Assembly: GCA_003586115.2 (NCBI GenBank) | Contig: QVOM02000034.1 | Span: 145,020,517 to 145,084,516, forward strand | Source of the DNA: Salvator merianae | Taxonomy: Eukaryota > Chordata > Lepidosauria > Squamata > Teiidae | Direction: 5' to 3' | DNA: 64,000 nt | Part shown: positions 24,352-35,770 of the stretch, piece after piece | Numbering within the stretch: the first letter of the stretch is position 1 | How the letters are laid out: each line of letters opens with the position of its first letter | Made by a program: the position numbers and the translations under genes | Notes under the pieces: model-generated | Database searches by the model: none | Told to the model about the DNA's origin: nothing | What the model saw: the letters and a program-made list of their open reading frames with translations, nothing else

Positions 24352-25800
24352 GCAGCAAAAATTTCTGTTACTCAGAACTGTTATGGCACAGTTCTGAAAA
24401 AGATTTTTCAGAAGCCACGTATAGATTTGTTTTTTTTTTCTTTAATCCACTTTCAAATTCTGTGTGCTAAAGTGGGGCCCATTTTTTTTGTTCTTGTTTT
24501 TTTCCTATGAGTTTTACAAGTGGTTTTCTATTTATGGTCAGCCTTATGGTCAGCCATGAGTGTTATGGCATTTTGGTCCCTTCTTACTTGATTCTCTGAC
24601 TCAGAAGTAGTCTGGTACCTTTCATTACCATTTTTTAACTCAGACTTGTTGCATATAGGTCTTTCTTGACAGACTAGTCAGCAAATCTTCTTTTTTCCAC
24701 CACTACTTTATGCCTAACTGCCACACTAAAAACAGTCAGTAAAATTTACATCATTCTAGCTTATAAAATATTACATAAAAAAGTGAAAGGTATAAATATG
24801 CTATTATTAAAAGACATAAATACAAGCAAGGCAGACAGGCCAATTAATCTACTGTATCAGAGAGGACAGCTGCAGTAGAAGCAATAATGGAGAAAGATGT
24901 GGCCCTGGGGAAATGTACACTTACAGCATACTCTTAAGTGATGCTAGGCGTGATAAGAGCATCACATGTACTGCAACAGTTTTTAAAGCAATGGTACAAT
25001 GGATGAAGTACAAATGGTAAATAAAAATGTAAAGTACATATGCAGATATAAAGAGATATCAAGATGATTCACAAATGAGATTCAAATACTGCAAAGCACA
25101 GAAAATCTCATTTTCATCTATGCAAGTTCATTGCTACCTATGAGATTTAGACTGTTTGCTCAAATTACTCCTCCTAATTTTCTTTTATTATAGATCTTTT
25201 TAAAGTTCCTTCCCATGCTACAGGAGCTGATTTGTTATTACATGGTTATATTTGGACTGGTTTATTGGGGAAGGAGAGCTTTTCTTTAGTCAGCTAAAGC
25301 AGTCTGAATAGGGATATTCAGACACAAAGTTATTATGTTTTAATAAACATCTTGATTGCTGCTTTTTTGTAATGGCATCTTTCCCTTGCAAATAATAGCT
25401 ATTTAAATTACTATAAAGTATAGAAGTACAGTTTTCACAGCCATAGTTCAGTTAGATCCTATCTCATAAACTTTGTAAGAACCCCAATAGATTCCTATTC
25501 ATTTCCACAAGCAATGCAAGGATAGTATTCAATTTGAAAGATTTAAAATGTGTGAGGCCCAGGTGCAAGTGGGAATATCTGGTCCTATGACCGTCTGTTC
25601 TTTGAGATTCCACTGTCCTTCAGATGACTCACTGAGGATAAGACAAAAGTCAGTTAAGAAGAGTTTTTAGTTGCACTACTGCATGTATGAAACATCTTTC
25701 CATATTTGAATTGAATGGTATCCATTTTATCCTTTTACGTGCCTAAGAAAAAAATTGCTTTTATTTAATCATACTATTTCAAGTCAAGTATAGAATAATA
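24352..25800. other. Intronic sequence, nothing recognised
   Basis: T-runs near 24430 and 24484. Otherwise AT-rich. Confidence 0.5.
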
Positions 25801-26250
25801 GACTGCATCTGCACCTTATGGAATATCTCATCTGCATTGTTGGACCTGTCTACCAGGAGGCCATACCTCCCATGGAATGCCATATCCACATGGGGATGAG
25901 GTGTTGGAGCAACCCATGATGCAAAACTGGTGCTGCCCCAATGGAATAATGCTTAAAAAGGTCTCTGAAGTGTTCCACCAGGCGGACCAAACCAACCACT
26001 CCAGTATGGATGGTACTAGGTGGGTGACATTTTGCTATGCTGCTGGAAACAGCTCTATAAGAGATTGCTTCTCAGCACCCATCTAAAACAGTTCTAGCTG
26101 TCAACTTCAGAGGCTGAGAACTTTCATTCCCAGCATCTGACGTTGGGTCAGGATGAACTGATTGCAATGTGGAAGGTCCTTGACACAGGCTTCTGGCCAC
26201 TGGTCCAGTCTTGACCCAGATCAATTAACACCCACTATGCAGAAATAGCC
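25801..26250. mobile_element. MITE-like block
   Basis: GACTGCATCTGCACCTTATG at the left and ACTATGCAGAAATAGCC at the right are weak inverted ends of the TTTCTGCACTT kind. The inner words GTCTACCAGGAGG and CCTTGACACAGG fit the other family-B copies. Confidence 0.35.
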
Positions 26251-27242
26251 ATTGTTCTCTAGCTATACACAAGATTTGCCTTATGTTTCAAAATTAATTC
26301 TGCATGAAACCACATCAATTTGGGATTAAGGATAAGCCTTACTTGAATAGTTCTAACACATCTAGTGTGTTTGTTCTCAGTACAGAACAAACACTTGTAA
26401 TGTGATAAGGTTGCTTCTTATCACACCCTGCCTGACATTTTCTTATCATTGCAATTGATTAGTCAGTGCAACTTGTCAATTATTGGCAGCTCTGTTTTAC
26501 TGTTTCAATGCGCAAGCATATTCCCATGCAGAACTTGGAACTGACAAACCTAGAATAACTGCAGAAGTACATTCCTGCTCAAAACTAGAAACTGCCAATC
26601 CTGAAATGAATGCAGAAATGTGCTGCTGCACAACCCTGCATATAGAATGACAAGAACAAAAACATGGAGCTAAAGGGCTTATTCAATCTTGATCCCTTTG
26701 CAAGGACTCCTTAGTAATAGTGGCTGCTGGGCATCTGGATGAGCCTATTTCTTTCAGCAGCCACCTTGTGCTCTTTTTTCTTAAGCAGGCTGCATCCCAG
26801 CCAAAGCTCTGTGCACAGGTGCACGCTGGTCACATTCTCATAGACCTCTGAAGAACTGAAAGAAATGATTGATTTCATCCACCATGGGGAAAAAACAAAC
26901 AAACAGAGGCAACATCGTCTTGTTCTCTGCTGGAACATTTGCATTCCAATATCCACAATATGGGCAGACCTTAAAAAAGAAAAAGTCCTTTGGAAGAAGC
27001 AACACACCTGGAAATCCAGAAAAGGCACACACACCCAAAAAAGCAAAAAAAAATAAATTAGAAAACACCACATGCTTTACCCACATACTTGCATTTTGGT
27101 GCGGTTTCACCAAAGCTGAATTTGATTTAATACATGTTAAAATATGTGTGTACCTACCCTCTTAGACAAATCAAGGATGAATTCTTTATTGCAGATGTTG
27201 CCTTACATATCCGAGTGAACTACTCTAGGTCCTACTCTATGC
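26251..27242. other. Intronic sequence, nothing recognised
   Basis: The overlapping ORFs at 26711-27165 on both strands are A/T-run artefacts. Confidence 0.45.
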
Positions 27243-27665
27243 TTACCAACAAACATTTCTCAAGAGACATTCCTTAACAAACGTAGTCCATTGACATTTT
27301 TTAAAAGGAAAATCTGCAGGACTCTTAAGTTGAATTTTGGATGCTATAGGAACTGCACGGAGAGAGCAGTTGGTAAAAATAACTGAATGGAAAGTCTGTA
27401 AGTTCTGATGCCTGATTACCTCAAATTTTCCTACTTGAGGGCTGTTGTCCCTAATTTCTGTGTATCTGCAGGCCACCCAATTCCAAAACCATTCTTTTTC
27501 ATCATTATACACAGTTACATATGCTCTTTTATCTTGAAAGATGATACTTCCTAAATACAGTGGGTTTTTGTTCGCTACTAACATAGTTATAAAATACTTT
27601 GATCTTTCCCCACAAGGGATTGTTTGCAAGGCACAATTGCTCAAACCAATTATTTTACCCAGGAA
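27243..27665 (-). other. Unrecognised 133-codon open reading frame
   Basis: The minus-strand frame runs from just after a stop at 27666-27668 to 27243. It uses a mixed, protein-like set of residues, including EKEWFWNWVACRYTEIRDNS and FPFKKCQWTTFVKECLL. There is no ATG near the start (the first in-frame ATG lies inside), and an AATAAA follows the stop by about 60 bases. A MITE begins at 27681, so any upstream part may have been displaced. I do not recognise the family. It could be the 3' end of an old retrocopy or transposon, or chance. Confidence 0.3.
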
Positions 27666-27680
27666 TTAGGATGAGTCTGT

Positions 27681-28131
27681 GGGCCGTTCTGCACTTCCCA
27701 TTGAAATGGGATAGTACAAGGCCTGTCACTCTTCGAGATCCTCTCTTCTGTAAGGACAGTCTAGGCAGCAAAATGACCACTGAGACTGGGATACCAGTAG
27801 GCCTGTTTTTACAGGTCTACTGGCAGCCTCGGGGCCTCTGGAGCAGAATAGGAAGGTGTGAGGAAGGCCATATGTCTTCACATTCTGGTTTAACAGGGGT
27901 ACTCATTTTGGCAGTGCACTAAATCGTGCCACTGAAATGGGTTCCCATAGGGCTCCAAGATCATCAGAGCCCTAGCAGCAGGCTCTGAAGCTCACATGAG
28001 CTTCATAGGAAGGGTGGGAGAGTGTGGGGCCTGTCCCAGAACAGGCTGTACAAATGTGAATAGCCTTGTTTCTGGGCAGTAGGAGCAGTTCTGCCTGGAC
28101 TGTTCCACCTCCTGCAAGTGTAGAAACAGCC
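27681..28131. mobile_element. MITE with GGGCCGTTCTGCACTT ends
   Basis: GGGCCGTTCTGCACTTCC and GCAAGTGTAGAAACAGCC are inverted ends 451 bp apart. The middle (GCTCTGAAGCTCACATGAGC) is shared with the element at 37253-37749. Confidence 0.6.
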
Positions 28132-28584
28132 TATGTGAGCTTGCACATATTGCAAAGCCCTACACAGCCAGAAACAGCAGTATTCAGCAGCTGTTTACCT
28201 TGGGAATTTATAACATGCTGTGAACTGACATGGAAATGAGGCGTGGTTTCTTCCTCTTAAATAGTTGCATACAAGAAGGAATTTTGACGGGTGTTGCTTG
28301 CATGACAAGTTACATATACTAAAATTCCATCTTTTTCATACATTAACACTAGTTCTAGTCATTTAGCATTCCTGGCAGATATCAAAGATAATCAGCATAT
28401 CACTGTTCAGACCTTCTGCTGTGTCATCAACTATTAGTCACTCCTGGCCAAAACACAGAAAATCATTTTGCTTGGTTATCCCTAAGCTATGCCATGTAGC
28501 ATGACAAATACTAAATCTTCATCCATTTCCCATATGATATGGGAAATAATATAATGAATTGTCCTTCTTTCTTATTACAATTTT

Positions 28585-28655
28585 TGTGAGACAGGACACT
28601 GGGCTAGATGTGCTGTGGCCTGATCCAGCAGGGCTCCTCTTACGTTTTCATATTC
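28585..28655 (+). repeat. CR1/L3-like LINE 3' tail fragment
   Basis: ACTGGGCTAGATGTGCTGTG followed by TCCAGCAGGGCTCCTCTTAC is the widespread reptile LINE tail (a GGACTAGATGG..CTGATCCAGCAGGGCTC pattern). Only the last 70 bases remain. Confidence 0.6.
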
Positions 28656-28701
28656 TGACATAATATGAAACATCTGATTATTACTTATGCTCACCTCTCT
28701 G

Positions 28702-29175
28702 AGGACCTATTTGCATTTACCAGCCACGTATGGTTATTCAGTACCATACTAGGTTGGTAAGGACACAGTGGAGCAGTGGCCATTTGCACTTCAAGTACTA
28801 GAACATCCCCATACTGGACCAACAGCACTTGAAGTGCAAATGGCAGGCCCGATTGCCATGACAGCAGACACAACAGCATCTGGCACATGGCTGGATATCG
28901 CCATGGTGTTTGGGATGTGGTGCACAATTGTGCAACCACAACTCTGCTGCACTAGCCATTTGCAGCATTCACAGCCAGAAGAGAGTGTGAAAGTGCAGAC
29001 GGGGAGCTATCCAGCTGGTCCTAATCAAGCTTTGGACAATGTTTTAGTTGTCCGCAGCTAGTAGCATCCAGGAACAGCTAGAGGCACTCCCAGGCATCGC
29101 AGCAGCATGGGAGTGGGAACAGGCCTGACCAATGTGCGTCTGGAAGCTCACCTATAGGTAAGTGTGTACAGGCCC
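28702..29175. mobile_element. Palindrome-MITE family copy 6
   Basis: GGACCTATTTGCATTTACC at the left and GTAAGTGTGTACAGGCCC at the right. TGA flanks both ends, a possible 3-bp target duplication. Inner inverted words include CATTTGCACTTCAAGTACTA with CACTTGAAGTGCAAATG. Confidence 0.6.
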
Positions 29176-29314
29176 TGAATCCTTCCAAATTATGCTTTCT
29201 GCAAGGAGGCTAATGTCTGGAAAATGCTACAGTTTATTTCTGGTACTTGTCTGATATGTTGCAGTCACTCATCAAAATACTGGTATATTATCTGTACTTC
29301 TGTGTGCCGGCAGG

Positions 29315-29418
29315 CAGGGAGGGAGGGAGGGAGGGAGGGAGGGAGGGAGGGAGGGAGGGAGGAAGGAAGGAAGGAAGGAAGGAAGGAAGGAAGGAAGGAA
29401 GGAAGGAAGGAAGGAAGG
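29315..29418. repeat. Composite (GGGA)n to (GGAA)n microsatellite
   Basis: About 12 pure GGGA units switch at about 29361 to about 14 pure GGAA units. Confidence 0.9.
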
Positions 29419-30905
29419 CCCAACACTAAATGTCTCCAATCAAAATAGATTCTTAGTAAGGATTACAGCCGTTACGAGCAAATACAATTAGAACAATTCT
29501 ACAGAATGTTGATAAATCACAGAAATGTGGTATTCTTTTTGTTTGGAATGGAAACAGTATAGAACACAGTATACGACAGTCTGCATGTGTCAGCCACCCA
29601 TAATATACACTTAATCCATGTACCATGTGCCCCCAATAGTAGTTCAGATCTGTGTGCCACTAAATATATCATTAACTAGTACCACGAATCTAAACTCATA
29701 TTTTTAAAACAAGAGACCAAAAATGAAATTGTTCCCTTCTATCTTGAAAACTGCTCTTAATACAAAATGGTAAATTGAAGATAAGAGCGTCATCCAGATA
29801 GCTAGCAAATGAGTTGCCTGACAGGTAGGAGTCTGCTGATCTTATAACAGAGGCAAGAGGCATGCCAGGAATACAGCGTGCATCTCCTACCTTCCAAATC
29901 ATCACAACTGTAGAATTCAAGTTCCACTGCCGGGAGATTTGTGGTTGTACTAATTATCTATTAGACTAGTTATCCAAATGACCCTAGCAGTTGCCCAGTT
30001 TTGGTTCAATAGATAATTGGCGTGGGTGAATATCACCCCTGGTAATTCACCTTTACCACCATTACTCTTTGTGGCTGTGGAAGGTATGAATGAGGGTGCA
30101 ATCATCCTCAAATTGTTTCTCATGCCCTGCACTTAGGACATGTCTGAAAGCAGATTTCATACCTCAGACATGGCCTGTAGACCCAATATGGATTAGGGTA
30201 TTTTCTCACTGGGCCCTAGGGCCTGCGGAGAGCACCCTTTACACATCACACAGGTACGACTGGTGTGTAATGGAGAAGCTGTTTTTAGGTATTCAGAGGC
30301 ACTCTTCATTGACCAAATATTATCTGTGTTCTGGTGAGTCCAAGTAGATTTAAGCTTAAATTCTGCGCAAACTTCTATGTCAAATTATTCAATTATGGAA
30401 TATCAGGTGAATTCCTAGTTGAGGCACAATTCACTGAAATCAAGTAATTTTTATAGCACTATGTGCTAATGTATACAGAATGGAGGCAGAGAGAATATGG
30501 TCTACGACTTTTTTTATGAGTAATTTTAATACATTAATGGGTGGAGCAATCCTGTAAGTGTTAATCTGTAATACTTTATAGAGACATCCATTTTAACATG
30601 CTAAATATAAAAAATACTGCATATTTTGTAATTATATGTACAAGGCTCCTAAATGCAGATTACTTTAATAAAATGGTATGTACACATTTATATACCCCAT
30701 TCATTTCATGCTCCACTTGCAAAACACACTTACAATGATGTTTTTAAATTAAAACTCTAATAAATAAATAAATGCATCCAATATCATTACAGAATAGGTA
30801 AAAACATCATAATTTATTATGTTCATATGGAAATTCCACTCTTAGGTAATAAGAACACATATTAAATGAAAGAACTTTAAAAAGAGAAGCAGTAATATGC
30901 TCTTT

Positions 30906-30951
<46 letters not shown>

Positions 30952-31299
30952 ACTTCTTTGTCTTAAACTAATTTTTATTATTAATCAGTATCATCACTAT
31001 CATCCTGGTCAGATTAACATCTTCATTGCCATATTATCCAGAAAGAAAACTCATGAGTTACTGAAGCAGGTAAAGATCTGGCACTCTTGAAACTGGAATG
31101 AGATCACCCTCACCCCTCCTATCCGCAGACTTTTTATTCTCAGAGAACTCACAATTATCTTTTGACATGACAGGAGTGTTTAGCTCTTTATGGCTTTAAT
31201 AACAAGTACTCTGTTAAAACAATAGAAGCAGCAGGCAAGATAGACTCCCAAGGGGCAGTTTCTTCGATAAGGAAAAGATTTTATAAAGAGAGCAGCATC
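29419..31299. other. Intronic sequence apart from the (AC)n(AT)n tract
   Basis: A weak reversed retroposon tail may lie at 30690-30740. Nothing else was recognised. Confidence 0.45.
30908..30952. repeat. (AC)n(AT)n microsatellite
   Basis: About 14 AC units followed by about 8 AT units. Confidence 0.9.
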
Positions 31300-32300
31300 A
31301 AAAGAGAGAAAAAAAAAGGTAATCTCCGGTGGGCGCTGCACAATGTGCTTCAAAGGGGTCAAAAATACAAACAAGAGGGAATCCTAATGAATGATGTAGG
31401 CACAAATAAAGACCGACCAAATGAGGAGTGATAACTCGGCACAGGAAAAAATATCAACGGTGAAGTGACTGAAGTGAACTTTGGCAGTTTGAAAGGCACA
31501 GAAGAGAGGAAGAAAAGAACCTGACCTAAAAAGACCCTGCACTATCCAGGAGCTTTAACCTAACCAGGAGCAGTTGGTTCTCACACTCGCCAACGTGAAA
31601 CGGATTTGGGAGCAATATTCAGGCAGGCGAGATGAAGCCAGACTGGGAGAACTTCTTTGCTGGAACAACAGAGAAGGAGTTTTGCTCAATAGTTGAACTT
31701 TGCTGTTTATCTAGAGCGTGATTTGAAGAGTTGGCAAGTGAGCTGTTTGTAGGCAAAGACAGCAAGCTAGCAGGAGTGAGAGGTTTAGGACATGACAAGT
31801 GGCTTCAGGCTGGAGCTTAGTGCATGGTGACAGCTGGATCCAAGGCTTTTGGGCAGTAGGTCATGAAGACAAGATTGGGAACAGTAGGTTGATGATGGAG
31901 AGATAAGCATTGTACCGACAGAAGAATGGGGGAGACAGAGAGAGCTGCTCCTGGTGTCTTATTTTTATGTTCTCTAAATCTGGGCAGAAACCCTGACACA
32001 CAGCTCAGCCCAGGTGGTCAGGAATCCCATACAGGTGAATGACAATCTCAAGCTGGGAAGAGAGGCAGGAAAATTAAACAAAGAGAAGATACAACCCATG
32101 AGGTGGGGGCTGGAGGTTCCATTCAGGTGAATGGTGAAGGAGGGGCTAGAGGAATGGTGGGAAAAGGAACAAAGGAGATATGCAATTCAGGATGTTCTGG
32201 CTTCAGGACCAAGAGGATTTTGATTACGCATCCAAGCTGATGACTTGGCTCCACTGCAGACAATAATCCAATCAGACTGGGAACAATAGGTTTAATCTGA
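31300..32300. other. Unclassified repeat-like block
   Basis: Richer in G+C and purines than its surroundings. The minus strand has TGTCAGGGTTTCTGCC near 31998, a start seen in some gypsy LTRs, and later AACTCCTTCTCTGTTGTTCC. No polypurine tract, primer site or coding frame supports it, so this stays a suspicion. Confidence 0.25.
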
Positions 32301-32967
32301 ACACATTAACCCTTTCCAACAAACCAAATAAAGACCTCTCTGATATTTACTGTAAATAAAGTTTGGTCTGAGTTGCCAAATAGCACTTATTTTTTAGTGC
32401 CTTGTTTTCCTCACAGAATTCATTAATGGTTGCACTTGCCAAGATAAATAGATTATTTCCTGACTGGCCATCCTTTGCAAATGAATATTTCCTCAACTTC
32501 TTCTCAGCAAACAACTTTTTTTTGCAATCTTTTTCTTCCTTGCCAGAATGGGACTTGTATTTTAAAAGTATATTTTTGGATCTTTGATATGGTCTGATGT
32601 AGAAACCTCAGCTTTTCTGATCATAATTCTGTACTTCCAGCCTGAATGCCAATAATATGCCAATTGTACTGTATTCATGGAATGTCCAGGGGTGTCTGTG
32701 CCTCAGCAGAGCACTGCCTTGGTCAGTACTTCACTTTCAAAGTAGGGGATTCTGGGAAGCACATGGCTACATAACGATCTCTTGTTTTAAAATGTGCAGT
32801 TTGTGTGAAATATCCTAAACTCATGCTCTTTATTACCAGTTTAGGGACATAAAATTACCACCCCAAATTCCACATCTTAGCCCTCTCATTCGGGATTTCT
32901 TCTACCGTACCACAAATAGTACTCCCTCAAGATACAGCAATGCCTCAACATGAGGTGGGTAATTAGG
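32301..32967. other. Intronic sequence, nothing recognised
   Basis: No repeat or exon was recognised. Confidence 0.5.
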
Positions 32968-33170
32968 GTTGTGTTCACATGTAGTAGAATAAAGCACCTC
33001 TGAGGTGGCTTTGAAACTGTTCAGAGCTGGGATTGGTCAAATGTCAGTCTGTGTCCTCTTATTAACGTTCTAGGCTAGAGAAGGCAGATTAGAGATGCAA
33101 TAAAAGGGCCTCACATTACTGACTCTAAGGTGTATTTGAGATGCTTCTTTTACTAAATGTGCTAAGGCCA
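32968..33170. mobile_element. Second, more diverged copy of the TGCATTCACA MITE
   Basis: It starts GTTGTGTTCACATGTAGTAG and has the inner words CACCTCTGAGGTGGCTT and TTCTAGGCTAGAGAA in the same order as the copy at 35771-35968. Its right end is eroded. The two copies bracket the copia relic in the same orientation. Confidence 0.5.
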
Positions 33171-33360
33171 TGTCTCCACTTACAGAATGGAGCAGCCCCT
33201 GTCATCTGCAAATGGCACCTTCTGCCCCCCCCCCAATTTCCACTTTCAGAAGCACTGAGTGTTAGAGTGCCCATTTCTTTGTGCGGAAGACTGATGAGTC
33301 ATTCCCGTGAAGTAGAAAAATTAACTCTGTGAGTAGCAGAGTTGACTACAAAGCTCAGTC

Positions 33361-33366
33361 TTTATT
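33361..33366 (-). promoter_or_regulatory. Polyadenylation signal in the copia LTR
   Basis: AATAAA on the minus strand, near the end of the LTR. It is in the sense direction of the host LRP1B transcript, so it could act as a cryptic intronic poly(A) site. This is inference. Confidence 0.55.
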
Positions 33367-33532
33367 GTTGCTTAGTTCCATAGTAAAAATAGCTAAGTAG
33401 GATAAAATACAGTTGCACTGCACATTATGGTAGCAGTATTAGAATATCTTCAGTAAAGTAAAATCAGGAAACATGGTTACTAGAGTTGCAATCATTGTCA
33501 CATAGTCACATAATAATAATCAGCTCATAATG

Positions 33533-33552
33533 AATGAATGAATGAATGAATA
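33533..33552. repeat. (TGAA)n inside the copia LTR
   Basis: Five GAAT units within the LTR. Confidence 0.8.
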
Positions 33553-33832
33553 TAGCATCCATCTATAAAGAACTCATATAGCATCACATCATTGTTATTG
33601 TAATACATTGTTATTGAATAGATAAGCTCTCAAGCTGAGGTTCTCACGGATAGGAAATACTGTTATCTGTAACATACTAGCCATAACAATTCTATGAAGC
33701 TGGATGTTGTCTTACTTCAGTAACTTTCCATTCAGCATAAACAAAATAACTGTAATACAGGAAACAGGAAATTTTTAAGACTAGAGAATACTGGCATTAG
33801 CTTATGGCTAATATAGAATCCATATTCTAACA

Positions 33833-33841
33833 CCCCTTCCC
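33833..33841 (-). other. Polypurine tract of the copia element
   Basis: The minus strand reads GGGAAGGGG immediately before the LTR start and about 38 bases after the pol stop. This is the normal place for the plus-strand primer. Confidence 0.7.
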
Positions 33842-33878
33842 ATAACTAATGACAGTATTACAAACATGTTGAGAAAAA

Positions 33879-35609
33879 TTACACAGAAGGATATATGTTC
33901 AGCTTTTCACACATTAAAGAATGTTTAGCAAAAGTAACGGGTTTTGTGAAAATGTCTGCCAAATTTTCATCACTGGAAATATAAACAAGTTTAATAAAAC
34001 CTTCTTGTACAAGCTGTCTAACATTCTGGTACTTGACTGCAATATACTTTGTTCTTTGTTTTAGATTTTCATTATTAGCAAAGTGTATGCATATTTGAGA
34101 ATCTTCAAAAACTTGAATAGGTAGATTAGGATCTTCACCTAGATCTCGTAACAGAGATTTAATCCAAATAAGGTCATTACTCATATCAGATAAAGCTGAA
34201 ATCTCTGATTCTGAGGAAGATAAGCTTATGGAATTTTATTTTCTGGAACACCATAACAAAGGTACATTTGCATATTTAATAACAAAACCAGTACAAGATT
34301 TTCTGTCTTCTTCATCTGCAAAAGAACTGTCACAGTAAGCAATAATGTTATTTTCATCATTAGGAAAAATAGCAAATTTATGTTCAGCAGTATCTTTTAA
34401 ATATCTCAAAATTCTTTTTGTTGCTTCCCAATGGGCAACTGTTGGCTTAGAACTAGCCCTTGTTAAAACATTAACAGCAAATGCTATATCAGGACGGGTA
34501 AAATTGGTAATGTGTAAAAGACTTCCAATTACAGATCTGTAGAAAGTTGGATTTGAAAAATCAGGAGAGTCTTTTGGCTTGCAAAAATCTAAACACATTG
34601 GGGTTTGGGCTCCTTTTGCATCTGAGAGTCTAGCTCTTTGTAAAAGCTCCTTAATTTTGCTTGTTTGGCTTAACAGAAAGCCTTTGTCTTTCACTGTTTC
34701 AATTTCAATGCCTAGATAACTTTTTAGTTGTCCTAAGTCTTTAAGAACAAATGTTTTGGACAGTTCTGATGAAATCTGATCAATTATAGAAGTTGTTTTG
34801 GCACCGAAAATCAAATCATTTTCAAACAGACAAATAAAAATCTTTTTGTCATGTTTTCCCCTTGTGTACACACAAGCATCTGCAGCAGAACGCTTAAAAT
34901 TCAGTTTTGTTAAAACTTCATGTAAACATAAATTCCACTGGCGGGCGGAGCATTGAAGTCCGTACAGGGCTTTGCAGAGACGATAAACAGTGTTTTTATT
35001 TTGCTGTTCAGAACCTAGTGGAGGGTTCAAAAAGATTAGCTCATCAAGCTTGGCATTCAGATATGCACATTCAAAATCAAAATGTTTACAAACAGAATTG
35101 TTCTTGGCAGCTACTGTAAGTAAAGTAACACGGCTCTGAGATCTTGCAGTTGGTGAGTAATTCATTTCATCTTCGTTTAAAGGTTGCTTAAATCCTTGCG
35201 CGACCAACCTCGCTTTAAAAATCAATTTTCCCTCAGGAGAAAGTTTCTTTCTAAAAATCCATTTGGCTGTAATTGCCTTCTCATTGTGAGGTAAGGTAGC
35301 CTCAGTAAATACTTTCTGGCTCTGAAGTACAGAAAATTCCTTATTCATTGCTTCAATCCAGAGTTTCTTTTCATTTTCTGGTAATTGCAGAACTTCCTGG
35401 TAGGAATTTGGAACATTATTTGTTAATTCTTCAGCTAACTGAGTAAATCCATATCTGTCTGGTGGGATTCCTTTTGTAGATCTTGTAGAAATTCTCTGTG
35501 AAGTTTGCTCAACTTCAGAAAAATCGCCATCTTGGTTTTCGGCTTGAGCTGTGGGCAAAATCCGCCCCCCTTCTCTGACTGGAAAGTTTTGCTTCTCACT
35601 CTTAGGTTC
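33879..35609 (-). pseudogene. Decayed copia pol: reverse transcriptase and RNase H
   Basis: A minus-strand frame of about 440 codons (35558 down to 34239) continues in the same frame past one TAA (34236-34238) to a final stop at 33879-33881. The linker QRISTRSTKGIPPDRYGF comes first. RT blocks follow: KWIFRKK..FKARLVAQGF, DFECAYLNAKLDELIFLNPP with the first catalytic Asp, and YRLCKALYGLQ. The box that should carry the Asp pair reads FEND (34815-34826), so one catalytic Asp is lost. Then come LKDLGQLKSYLGIEI, RSVIGSLLHITNFTRPDIAF, and the RNase H part with AYCDSSFADEEDRKSCTGF and DENLADIFTKP. Upstream, KIIISRSANFLEYENL (about 35595-35645) looks like the end of integrase but lies in another frame, so a frameshift is present near 35590-35610. 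The reading frame is clearly non-functional, but it is only lightly broken, which suggests moderate age. Confidence 0.82.
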
Positions 35610-35770
35610 TCATACTCTAGGAAATTGGCACTTCTGGAAATGATTATTTTGCCATGGAAAATGTTTTTTCCACACTCCAAAAGAGAGATGAGGAGGCTAT
35701 ATTTTTCCATGACGCTTCCCCAGACCAGCTGGTGCAGGGTCACCTCCCCACAGAAGTGGGGGCACAGTCT

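Larger units (their letters stand above)
33328..33832 (-). repeat. 3' LTR of the copia element
   Basis: On the minus strand the LTR starts TGTTAGAATATGG directly after the polypurine tract and appears to end ...CTACTCACA, giving TG..CA ends and a length near 505 bp. An AATAAA signal at 33361-33366 lies about 33 bases before the end, as expected for the R region. The exact right edge could be two bases shorter, because two TG/CA choices overlap. Confidence 0.7.
33328..35660 (-). mobile_element. 5'-truncated Ty1/copia LTR retrotransposon
   Basis: The minus strand shows, in order, the tail of an integrase-like region, reverse transcriptase, RNase H, a stop codon, a polypurine tract and an LTR. 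This is the copia order (integrase before RT), not the gypsy order. The left part (gag, protease, most of integrase and the 5' LTR) is missing: similarity fades near 35660, and an unrelated MITE starts at 35771. The element runs in the same direction as the host exon. Copia elements are uncommon in vertebrates but known from fish, amphibians and squamates, which supports a squamate source. Because the 5' LTR is lost, the target-site duplication cannot be tested. Confidence 0.82.

Noticed and set aside
26711..27165. Facing ORFs on both strands considered as coding
   Set aside because: A/T-run driven Phe- and Lys-rich text with no conserved pattern.
29315..29418. Regular repeats considered as a CRISPR array
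   Set aside because: There are no spacers; these are plain microsatellites in vertebrate DNA.
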